Shown here one piece after another: positions 1 through 6,127 of a stretch of 9,236 bases of DNA. A program made the position numbers and the translations under genes. Location: positions 1 to 9,236 of the forward strand of contig JAGQGA010000174.1 in the NCBI GenBank assembly GCA_020432595.1. The letters run 5' to 3'. Source of the stretch: Anaerolineales bacterium. Its GTDB lineage: Bacteria; Chloroflexota; Anaerolineae; Promineifilales; Promineifilaceae. Under the pieces are notes generated by a model. The model was not told the origin of the DNA and did not search any database. It was given only the letters and a program-made list of their open reading frames with translations. Positions within the stretch are counted from its first letter, which is position 1. Every line of letters starts with the position of its first letter.

Positions 1-145
1 CTTCAAGGTCAGAATGGTGCCATTCTTGCCCGCGTGCTAAACTGCCGCCAATGACGACCCCAAGCATACCTGATTTGCCAGCGAGTTCTTCGGCGTACTG
101 ATTGGCCCAATTATGTAATTCGATTCTCCAACTTTCATTGCTCAT
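1..145 (-). CDS. Nucleotidyltransferase-domain protein, N-terminal part only (cut by window edge)
   Basis: The minus strand from the ATG at 145-143 is open to the window edge and gives 48 residues. They end in IGGSLARGQEWHHSDLE, the pol-beta/MNT nucleotidyltransferase signature: G33-G34-S35 followed by the first catalytic acidic pair D46-x-E48. The N-terminus is one helix, as usual in this fold. An AGGA sits nine bases before the ATG, which supports this start. Family members transfer nucleotides to small molecules such as aminoglycosides, to tRNA or to protein partners; nothing here tells which, because most of the protein is missing. It follows the membrane protein gene on the same strand after about 90 bases. 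It is not a copy of the MNT protein at 3683-4000, because the residues around the motif differ. Confidence 0.75.
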   Translation of the reverse strand, partial: MSNESWRIELHNWANQYAEELAGKSGMLGVVIGGSLARGQEWHHSDLE

Positions 146-236
146 TTTGCGTTATCCTATGCGCTTTGCTGCCAAACCTGTTATAAGCGTAGGCAGCAAG
201 AGCGGCGATGACGTGGGGGTTAGCCAGATAGGTTGG

Positions 237-950
237 CTATGTCTGCTGGGATATGGGTTTGGCTGGGTGGGCAAGGTCATCCAGAAAAAAGTGGATGAGC
301 AACGCCTGGATGCCGCCGGTGACGCTGCCGAGCAGGGCAAAAGCCAGCCAGCGGGGCAAAGCGGCTGTGGAACCGGCCAAGATGCCCATAAAGCCGACAA
401 TCAGGTTAAGCAAAATGCCGCCAATCGCCAACCCAACTGTCCAACCCCAAACAGCGTTGCCAAACCAGCCCTGAACGGCCGTTCGTGTCCCCCTGTTCAG
501 CCCCAAAACCCCCAACTGCGGCAAGCTGAGGGGTATCCCGGCCAAAATGCCAAAGAACACCAGCAGCGAAGTGGGAATCGTGTAGCCAACCAGCAGCTTT
601 AGCGGCACGCTGCCCAGCGTGATAACATCATCCACGGTGGCGAGGATGGCGGCCTGGGAGGTGGGGACATAGTTGGAGGCTCCGGCGAGGAAGGGGAGAC
701 AGAAGAGCCAGCCGAGGCTGGTGGCAAGCGGCCAAACGAGGGAAACGGCAAACGGCCGTTTTCGCAAATGCACCCACTGCAACATCCCCCACAGCAGCCC
801 CACCACTAGGGCTGCTAATATCGTGGGTTGGTCTAGTTGCAGCGTGCCGAGCGTGCCAAACCAGGCAAAACAAACGGCCGTTCCGGCCATCTTTGCCATT
901 ATCCACAGCTTATTAGGGAAGGTTGCTGGGTTTAGGATCGTATTTTCCAT
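237..950 (-). CDS. Hypothetical multi-pass membrane protein with GxxxGxxQW-type repeat
   Basis: This is a 237-residue, Gly/Ala/Leu-rich integral membrane protein with about six hydrophobic segments, near residues 17-38, 42-60, 68-90, 115-142, 160-193 and 200-222. I do not recognise a named family. Two segments carry a similar pattern. The first is G-L-L-W-G-M-L-Q-W followed by L-R and later W-P-L-A-T-S-L-G-W (residues 51-81). The second is G-S-V-T-G-G-I-Q (208-215). This resembles hypothetical membrane proteins with GxxxGxxQWxxLR motifs that I recall from Chloroflexota and cyanobacteria. No enzymatic residue, signal cleavage site or transporter motif is visible. The ATG at 950 has no Shine-Dalgarno sequence; a stem-loop ends 11 bases upstream. 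Internal Met18 or Met21 are alternative starts but have no better ribosome site. Three AACGGCCGTT palindromes lie in the gene, the densest cluster in the window. Confidence 0.7.
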   Translation of the reverse strand: MENTILNPATFPNKLWIMAKMAGTAVCFAWFGTLGTLQLDQPTILAALVVGLLWGMLQWVHLRKRPFAVSLVWPLATSLGWLFCLPFLAGASNYVPTSQAAILATVDDVITLGSVPLKLLVGYTIPTSLLVFFGILAGIPLSLPQLGVLGLNRGTRTAVQGWFGNAVWGWTVGLAIGGILLNLIVGFMGILAGSTAALPRWLAFALLGSVTGGIQALLIHFFLDDLAHPAKPISQQT

Positions 951-961
951 AGTTTTTTGGA

Positions 962-1007
962 GAGATTGGAGATTGGTGCAGGTTTGTAATCTCCAATCGC
1001 CAATCTC
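962..1007 (-). repeat. Stem-loop built from GAGATTG heptamers in the membrane protein leader
   Basis: The 15-base arms at 962-976 and 993-1007 pair with a single mismatch around a 16-base loop. The left arm is a tandem GAGATTG heptamer and the right arm holds its inverted copies. It lies in the leader of the membrane protein gene, with the stem ending 11 bases before the start codon. On either strand it lacks a following U-run, so it is not a standard intrinsic terminator. It may be a dispersed heptamer repeat or a leader structure that affects translation. Confidence 0.6.
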
Positions 1008-1024
1008 CCTTTCAGGTTGCCAAT

Positions 1025-1087
1025 TTAGGATCGGTAGCGGCGCTTGTCGCGCATGTAGCCCCAGACCATGAGGGTAAATGGGGTTGT
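1025..1087 (-). pseudogene. C-terminal tail remnant similar to the end of the DUF4838 protein
   Basis: Reading on in frame after the Roco stop codon gives TTPFTLMVWGYMRDKRRYRS and then TAA. The core MVWGY-x-R-x-K matches the last residues of the DUF4838 protein (MVWGYKRAK) in the same codon register. At DNA level, 1041-1070 matches 4071-4100 at 24 of 30 bases with a constant offset of 3030. There is no start codon or ribosome site for this piece. I read it as the 3' end of a related gene whose body was lost or replaced by the Roco gene. The alternative, a coincidental short match, cannot be excluded from about 12 aligned residues. Confidence 0.5.
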
Positions 1088-3574
1088 TTATGGGTTTAGA
1101 AACGGCCGTTTCTTTCCAATCACCTCTACCAACTCCACCATTCTGTTCCGCCGTTCCATATACGTCATAAGCTCCTGCATTTGCTCTGTAACCGTCTCAC
1201 CCCCAATATCATTCTTGCTAATGCCCAACTCAAACAGCAAACCATAAAATTCACCTTGGTCAAACCTAGTTCGTAAATTGGACAAGATATTGCGGCGCGA
1301 GGGCAAACCTGCTTGTCGCATAGCTTCCGTGCTGACACCGTTGAGCAATGCTTGCACATCAAGCAAAATCGCTTCTCCATTAGGTGCGGCATGGTAAATG
1401 GTTTGCACCTGCTTTTGTTCGAGATCTTCCAGAAAGGCATAGTTGATGGGCGGTACGGCTAGGTGGCCGGGAATCGGCACCACCTCTTGCGGCTTGGTGC
1501 CGCTAATTGTTTCATGGATGCCCGCAAACTCAAGGCGAAGACTGTAGAGGAAACGGCGACGGTCTCCCTCGCCAATAATCGAAATGTGGATGGTTGCTGC
1601 CTTGATGTCGGCTTTGACGAGTGCCGTAAAGCCGTCGTCGTGGAGCATGACTCCTGTACGCCAGCGAACCACGGGGTCAATGCGTTGGTGCTGGCGCACC
1701 ATAAAGCGGTGGAGGATGTTGCGCGGCAGGACGCGGTATTGGTAGGCAAACTGGAGCGCGTTGCTGTCGTCCCAATCAAAATCTGGTTGTTCCTTGCTGA
1801 TGAGGTCGGGAACGAGCAGACGCTGGCGGTCGGAGAGTTCAAAGGCTAGCTCAAATTTGAGCATCATCTCCAGCAAAAAGTGCTGCTGCTGGCGCGGATA
1901 CGCTCCGGGCAGCAGATCGCGGATTTCATTGCGAGCGAGCAGACCGTGCTTTTGCTGTAACGCTTGGCTGTTGAGGATGGCATAGATCCCTTTGGTGACC
2001 CAATTGGGATTGAGGACGCTGGTATCGCGGACGCGGTCATCGTCGTTGAAGTTGAGGACAATACCCAAATCGTGGAGGAAGCGGATAAGGGTTGTTTGAC
2101 TGCTTTCCTCGGCAACGCCACTTTTGCGGCAGAGGGCTTCGTACTCTGCGTAGGGAAGATAGTGGCGATCAGTTTGCATCGCAACAAGGCTTTGCTTGAC
2201 CTGCATCCAGCTAGCGGGGAAGGGGGAATCGACATGCGGCATTGTGGCGAGAAGAGTAGCGATTTCGGTCTTGAGTTGTTCCATGCCGGTACCGTCGCGG
2301 GCAGAGGTGCGAACAAAGCCTTTGATATTAGGGTATTTCTGTTGGAGACCACGTCGGTTAATGTCAAGACGGTGCTGATCGGATTTATTGATGATGATAA
2401 GAACAGGCGCATCAGGGGCAAAGCTGTTGATGAGCGCCAGCCAATACTCCACTCGCCCCTCATCTTCCCCTTGGCGGGCGTCGAGAACGAGGAGATAGAG
2501 GCTCCGTTGGGTAAGGAAGAACTGGTGGGTGGCATGCATAATCTCCTGCCCACCAAAGTCCCAAATGTTAAGTGCTACATGCACAACGCCCTGTTGTGGG
2601 CGATTAACGGCCAGCGACCAATTTTCGATATTGATCCCTTCCGTCTGATTTTCCGCCTCATCAAACCCCTTCCCCAATAGTTGCTTAACAAGGGAGGTTT
2701 TGCCTACACCTCCTTGCCCAACAAGGATAAGCTTGGCTTCATTGAGTTGGTAAGACAATTCTTCCTGCTGTTGGCGTAGATAGTCGAAGATAGTTTCTGG
2801 ATTATTTGTCTGTGCTACGATTTCTGGAGGAATAGAAAGATTAGGATTGCCCCCAAGTTCCAGCTCTTGCAGATTTCCTAGTTCAGTGAGTTCGTACGGA
2901 ATTGTTGTTAGACAATTATTATCTAACCAAAGATGAGTTAGTTCTGCTAATTGACCAATTTCGGGTGGAAGAGTCACGAGTTGATTGTTATGCAGATCAA
3001 GACTTGTTAGCGTCTTTAGTTTTCCTATGTCAGGTGGAAGAGTTGTAAGCTGGTTGTCATGGAGGTCTAGAGTATCCAACCATGTCAAGCTCCCAACTTC
3101 AGGAGGAAGCACTTTTAGTTGATTGTTGCCCAGATCAAGCCAATTCAAGTTCGTTAATTGACAAATCGCGGGTGAAAGAGTTGCTAGTTGATTATGGGCA
3201 AGATATAGCCACCACAATTTTGTTAATTGACTGATTTGGGATGGAATAGCTGTTAGCTGATTTTCATTTAACTTGAGTACTTCTAATGACTTCAATTCCC
3301 AAACTACAGGCGGAACTGTAGCTAACAGGTTTATATTAAGATTAAGTTCTTCAAGCCTGTTCAAGCTTCCGATTTCAGACGGAAGGGTTGTTAACTGGTT
3401 GTCAGCAAGAAAAAGTTCCTTTAATCCTACCAAATGCTCAATTTCAGATGGTAAGGTTACTAGTCCAAATCCACCCAAGTTAAGTTTGCGAGACGATTCA
3501 TCCTTTGCTTTGTAGACCAGTCGCAGTGCCTCTTGATAAGCATCGTCAGGGTTGTCGAATTTGTATTCACTCAT
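1088..3574 (-). CDS. Roco family GTPase: LRR-ROC-COR with C-terminal effector-associated domain
   Basis: This 828-residue cytoplasmic protein has no signal peptide. Nine full 23-residue leucine-rich repeats, pattern LxxLxLxxNQLxxLPxEIxxL, fill residues 51-257, after a partial one at 31-50. The ROC GTPase domain (about 280-440) has the P-loop GQGGVGKTS at 286-294, switch II WDFGGQE at 338-344, the base-recognition motif NKSD at 396-399 and a TSA G5 motif at 423-425. All key GTPase residues are present. A COR dimerisation region follows to about residue 640, then a typical bacterial Roco tail containing PIPGH. Residues about 763-824 (from LSNLRTRF to EVIGKKRP) look like a small helical effector-associated domain, used as a death-like adaptor in bacterial conflict proteins. 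The inferred model is an LRR-gated, GTP-dependent sensor that recruits a partner through the C-terminal domain. The ATG at 3574 has GAGG seven bases upstream. GC content falls in the LRR-coding half. Confidence 0.93.
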   Translation of the reverse strand: MSEYKFDNPDDAYQEALRLVYKAKDESSRKLNLGGFGLVTLPSEIEHLVGLKELFLADNQLTTLPSEIGSLNRLEELNLNINLLATVPPVVWELKSLEVLKLNENQLTAIPSQISQLTKLWWLYLAHNQLATLSPAICQLTNLNWLDLGNNQLKVLPPEVGSLTWLDTLDLHDNQLTTLPPDIGKLKTLTSLDLHNNQLVTLPPEIGQLAELTHLWLDNNCLTTIPYELTELGNLQELELGGNPNLSIPPEIVAQTNNPETIFDYLRQQQEELSYQLNEAKLILVGQGGVGKTSLVKQLLGKGFDEAENQTEGINIENWSLAVNRPQQGVVHVALNIWDFGGQEIMHATHQFFLTQRSLYLLVLDARQGEDEGRVEYWLALINSFAPDAPVLIIINKSDQHRLDINRRGLQQKYPNIKGFVRTSARDGTGMEQLKTEIATLLATMPHVDSPFPASWMQVKQSLVAMQTDRHYLPYAEYEALCRKSGVAEESSQTTLIRFLHDLGIVLNFNDDDRVRDTSVLNPNWVTKGIYAILNSQALQQKHGLLARNEIRDLLPGAYPRQQQHFLLEMMLKFELAFELSDRQRLLVPDLISKEQPDFDWDDSNALQFAYQYRVLPRNILHRFMVRQHQRIDPVVRWRTGVMLHDDGFTALVKADIKAATIHISIIGEGDRRRFLYSLRLEFAGIHETISGTKPQEVVPIPGHLAVPPINYAFLEDLEQKQVQTIYHAAPNGEAILLDVQALLNGVSTEAMRQAGLPSRRNILSNLRTRFDQGEFYGLLFELGISKNDIGGETVTEQMQELMTYMERRNRMVELVEVIGKKRPFLNP
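2804..3484 (-). repeat. LRR-coding repeat array in the Roco gene (about ten 69-bp units)
   Basis: Residues 31-257 of the Roco protein fall into ten units, nine of them exactly 23 residues (69 bases) long. They begin at residues 51, 74, 97, 120, 143, 166, 189, 212 and 235. Consensus positions are L1, L4, L6, N9, L11, L14, P15, I18 and L21. Units differ clearly from each other at DNA level, so this is an old diversified array and not a recent tandem expansion. It should form the ligand-sensing solenoid. Confidence 0.85.
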
Positions 3575-3682
3575 GGATTAACCTCAAGTGCGATGTGCTT
3601 TGCTTGATTGTCGTTGGAAGAAGTGGAGGGGCGGACAATTAGGTAGGAATTGGCACGTTGCTTTCTCGCCTGATGGAATAAG

Positions 3683-4000
3683 TTACAGGACGCGAATGCC
3701 GGTTTCCAATATCTCCTTTACAAATGGATTTTCAGGCGTAAAGTCCTTGGGGTTAAACGGCAAGACTTCTAAATCGGTGCTGATGGCTATGGTGAGCTTG
3801 CGGATTTTATTTCTGTCTATAAAACGAACCCCTTCAAAGGCATCAGACACCAGGGCTAGATCAATATCGCTGTTCTGCGTCGCTTCCCCTCGTGCATAGC
3901 TGCCAAATAAAATAGCGTCCTGAATTTGAAAGCCATTCTCTTTGAGAGATAACAGATATTGTTTGATTATTCTTTGAATTTTATTTGGGAGGTGAGCCAT
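3683..4000 (-). CDS. MNT-type nucleotidyltransferase (MntA-like), small
   Basis: This is a 105-residue minimal nucleotidyltransferase. The signature GSYARGEATQNSDIDLALV runs from G33, with catalytic D45 and D47. A third acidic position is plausible in TDLEVLPF at D76 or E78. The length is normal for stand-alone MNT proteins. In known MNT-HEPN pairs such as MntA-HepT, the MNT protein polyadenylates and silences a HEPN ribonuclease toxin encoded next door. Here no HEPN gene is present on either side: the DUF4838 gene lies upstream and the Roco gene is 108 bases downstream on the same strand. It may act alone or with a distant partner. A Roco link is only suggested by order. The start is well supported by AAGGAG eight bases upstream and a TGTTATACT promoter element just before it. 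Confidence 0.88.
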   Translation of the reverse strand: MAHLPNKIQRIIKQYLLSLKENGFQIQDAILFGSYARGEATQNSDIDLALVSDAFEGVRFIDRNKIRKLTIAISTDLEVLPFNPKDFTPENPFVKEILETGIRVL

Positions 4001-4008
4001 CGGCAGAA

Positions 4009-4014
4009 CTCCTT
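4009..4014 (-). promoter_or_regulatory. Strong ribosome binding site of the MNT gene
   Basis: AAGGAG reads on the minus strand eight bases before the ATG at 4000. It is the best Shine-Dalgarno match in the window and fixes the start of the nucleotidyltransferase. Confidence 0.75.
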
Positions 4015-4021
4015 TTGGTTG

Positions 4022-4030
4022 AGTATAACA
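4022..4030 (-). promoter_or_regulatory. Extended -10 promoter for the MNT (and possibly Roco) gene
   Basis: The minus strand reads TGTTATACT, an extended -10 element (TGnTATACT). No convincing -35 hexamer lies 16-18 bases upstream, which fits an extended -10 promoter. The expected transcription start near 4015 leaves a leader of about 15 bases that just contains the AAGGAG site. The Roco gene may be read from the same transcript, since I see no clear terminator or promoter in 3575-3682. Confidence 0.5.
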
Positions 4031-4069
4031 AAAAGAGGGATGGTATGGCTACCGGGAGTTTTGCGCTTT

Positions 4070-6055
4070 TCACTTGGCGCGTTTGTAGCCCCACACCATT
4101 TTGGCAAAGCCGCCTGCCAGCTTGAACAGGGAGCCAAAATCAGTTGTGAAGCGGCTGCCAAATTCATCTGACCAAATGCGGCGAAGCCGCAGCTCCCAAA
4201 AGACAAACGTCATCGTTTTGAAATTTTGCCGATACAGCGGCTCGGTAATGTGGCTGGCACCCCACGCCTGCACCGCTTCATAGGCGGCGTTGGCTTGATG
4301 CCAAAGCTGTAGGGCTTGTGGGTCGTTGGTCTTTACCGCCGCATACAGTGCCAGCCGGTAGCTGTTGAACTTCAGCCACGGGCGCAGTAGCGCAAACGCC
4401 CTGGCTTCAGCGGCCAGGCGTGGGCTGTTGCTGTGGGTTTGAGCAGCGACCAGGTGGTTAGCAGCTTCGCCAATCCAGCCCAAAAGCTGTGGCAACTGGG
4501 CGGCACGTGCTTGCAGCGTAGCGGCAGTGGCGTGGATGGGATCTTCCATGTCGGCCATTGGATTTTTAACCAGTTGCCAGGGAGACAGGGTTAGCTCAAA
4601 GCCGTGTTCGCGCTGGTCAGGGGTTTGGTGCAGAACGGCCGTAAATACCTTCTCCAACGCCCCATAATAACCAACCATTTCCGCTGCTCCCGCGCCAAAT
4701 GCTGCCTGGCAAAATTGTGCCACCAACATATCTACATCTTGCTCCGGCTGCCATGCCAACTGCCCAAAGAGCCAGTTGGTAAGCTGTGCCGTTGCCCACG
4801 GGCGAGTGCCGGTCATGAGCGTTTGCATGGTTCGCACGCCCAAATCGCGGTACCGTACCAAATCTTGCTGCATAATGTGGGACAGCACCGGCAGCACTGA
4901 TTTGAAAAGGATGGCATCGCTGTAATATTCAAAAACGGCCGTTTTTCCCCCAAATACCTCATGCTGTGCCGCCAGCGTGTCGCTGTAGTAAGGGGTATTG
5001 ACGGGGCAGGTGGGGTCGGCCAAAGAACGGCCGTAATTGCGCGTGCGCGGTGCCCACAGCAAGCTCACATTGGGCAGAGGCCGCACCTGGGTTGGCGGCG
5101 TTTCGCTGTCGAGATAGGCGATAAAGGCAATGGTGGCGGTTGGCTCCACCTCGGTCAGCACCTCAGCCACCGCGTTGGTTGCCAGCAAAAGTTGGTCGGA
5201 GGCTGAATAGCCCGCGCATTGGGCGCAGTTGCACCAGCCGCCACCGGGGATGTCGTCGGCCCAGACATGGTACACGTCATAGCCGGGGCGGGCGGCAAAA
5301 AAGGCGCGGGCGTTTTGGCGGATGACGGCTAGGCCGCGCTCGTTGGTGGGGCAGAAGTTGTAGCGTTTGGTGCGACGGCCGTTTTCTTCCCGAAACGCCT
5401 CTGGCATCTGCTTAAACAGCTTGCGCGGCAGCAACGAGGGCAGCCCGTGGCCGCCCACTTCAACCGTCATTTCCCGCTCCCGCAGCAGCTTCACCGCCTC
5501 CTCCCGCTTCACCTGCCAAAACCAGTCTGGCACCGAGCCGCCGCCCACGTCGTTGGGAGCGAGGTGGAGAAACAAGCTGTTGTACCGGTTTCGCGCCGCC
5601 CAGATAATCCAGTCGTTGACATCTTTCATAAAGGCGTGGTGGCCGATGATGAGGCAGCGGCCGGAGAAGGCGGGCGTTTCTGCGCCAGCGGCGGGGATGG
5701 TAAACTGGGTCTTGCTGGGCAGCACGGCCCACAAGTCGCCGGGAGCCAGCCAGTGGCAGCCGAGCATTTGCAAAAAGTGGTAGATGGCGTGGGCTACGCC
5801 GCGACTGCTATCACCTTGCAGCCGCACACGGTTAGAACTGGCCTGCCAGTGGAATCCTTCACCGTCGCCGCCCATGCTTGTGATTTCGATGGTGGGCTGG
5901 TTGCTGGGTTGCTTGGTGATGGGGAATGAACGGCCGTTTATTTTTTGCAGCGTTTGTTGGAGGTCAGAAACGGCCGTTTTGCCCGCCAAATCCACCCCAT
6001 CCGCCACCACAATTTGCCAATTCTGCTCTAAATCAAGCTGCACTTGTTTATCCAT
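4070..6055 (-). CDS. DUF4838 glycoside-hydrolase-like protein
   Basis: This 661-residue protein has no signal peptide, so it is probably cytoplasmic. Residues about 10-125 form an N-terminal alpha/beta domain of the type seen before TIM barrels of GH20/GH67-like enzymes, with the pattern SSRGVAHAIYHFLQMLGCHW and a following PxGDLW stretch. The DUF4838 catalytic-like barrel spans about 130-450 and has the family hallmark WADDIPGGGWCNCAQC at 265-280. This gives paired acidic residues D267-D268 and C275-x-C277-x2-C280. The rest (450-661) is helical. The family is thought to act on glycosides, but substrate and mechanism are not settled, so I give no reaction. It ends in MVWGYKRAK, a tail repeated at 1041-1070. 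The ATG at 6055 has a weak AGG upstream. Three exact AACGGCCGTT copies and three one-base variants lie in the gene. Confidence 0.8.
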   Translation of the reverse strand: MDKQVQLDLEQNWQIVVADGVDLAGKTAVSDLQQTLQKINGRSFPITKQPSNQPTIEITSMGGDGEGFHWQASSNRVRLQGDSSRGVAHAIYHFLQMLGCHWLAPGDLWAVLPSKTQFTIPAAGAETPAFSGRCLIIGHHAFMKDVNDWIIWAARNRYNSLFLHLAPNDVGGGSVPDWFWQVKREEAVKLLREREMTVEVGGHGLPSLLPRKLFKQMPEAFREENGRRTKRYNFCPTNERGLAVIRQNARAFFAARPGYDVYHVWADDIPGGGWCNCAQCAGYSASDQLLLATNAVAEVLTEVEPTATIAFIAYLDSETPPTQVRPLPNVSLLWAPRTRNYGRSLADPTCPVNTPYYSDTLAAQHEVFGGKTAVFEYYSDAILFKSVLPVLSHIMQQDLVRYRDLGVRTMQTLMTGTRPWATAQLTNWLFGQLAWQPEQDVDMLVAQFCQAAFGAGAAEMVGYYGALEKVFTAVLHQTPDQREHGFELTLSPWQLVKNPMADMEDPIHATAATLQARAAQLPQLLGWIGEAANHLVAAQTHSNSPRLAAEARAFALLRPWLKFNSYRLALYAAVKTNDPQALQLWHQANAAYEAVQAWGASHITEPLYRQNFKTMTFVFWELRLRRIWSDEFGSRFTTDFGSLFKLAGGFAKMVWGYKRAK

Positions 6056-6111
6056 AATACCAACCTATGCAGAAAGCCATTAAATTGCCTGTATTTTCTG
6101 ACATTAAACTT

Positions 6112-6120
6112 TGCTATACT
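6112..6120 (+). promoter_or_regulatory. Extended -10 promoter of the BrnT-antitoxin operon, probably leaderless
   Basis: TGCTATACT is an extended -10 element ending seven bases before the BrnT ATG at 6128. Transcription would start at or within one or two bases of the ATG, and no Shine-Dalgarno sequence precedes it, so a leaderless mRNA is likely. The nearest -35-like TTGCCT (6085-6090) is too far away, at 24 bases. The same TGnTATACT form is found before the MNT gene. Confidence 0.55.
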
Positions 6121-6127
6121 ATCTCAC

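Larger units (their letters stand above)
1041..4100. repeat. Imperfect 30-bp direct repeat flanking the Roco-MNT segment (1041-1070 and 4071-4100)
   Basis: The blocks 1041-1050, 1051-1060 and 1061-1070 each match 8 of 10 bases with 4071-4080, 4081-4090 and 4091-4100. Similarity drops sharply on both sides. Both copies encode the same C-terminal peptide on the minus strand. The repeats bracket the Roco and nucleotidyltransferase genes almost exactly, so they may mark the borders of an inserted or recombined segment. No transposase, integrase or terminal inverted repeat was found. Confidence 0.5.

Noticed and set aside
962..1007. Intrinsic terminator at the GAGATTG hairpin
   Set aside because: On the minus strand the stem is followed by an A-run, and on the plus strand by no T-run, so the terminator rule is not met.
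1964..2680. Long plus-strand open frame opposite the Roco ROC-COR region (238 codons)
   Set aside because: It lies wholly antisense to a well-supported GTPase, gives no recognisable domain, and is explained by the codon bias of the true gene.
2804..3484. Regularly spaced AT-rich repeats as a possible CRISPR or tandem DNA repeat
   Set aside because: The 69-base period corresponds to 23-residue leucine-rich repeats in an open frame; units are diverged and there are no unique spacers between identical repeats.
3575..4069. HEPN partner gene next to the MNT nucleotidyltransferase
   Set aside because: The flanking gaps are only 108 and 69 bases, and no frame there encodes a HEPN RxxxxH motif protein.
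4028..4069. Terminator after the DUF4838 gene (GGTA-TACC stem with a T-run)
   Set aside because: The stem is only four base pairs and the T-run is separated from it by several bases, too weak to call.
1041..4100. Insertion sequence or transposon bounded by the tail repeats
   Set aside because: No transposase or integrase gene, no terminal inverted repeats, and the repeats are imperfect and coding, so only a possible border is reported.
5447..5929. Plus-strand open frame of 160 codons opposite the DUF4838 gene
   Set aside because: The translation has no family features and mirrors the minus-strand gene.
6044..6127. Longer BrnT reading frame starting at the ATG at 6044
   Set aside because: The extra 28 residues do not match the BrnT N-terminus, cross the start of the divergent DUF4838 gene and contain the extended -10 promoter.
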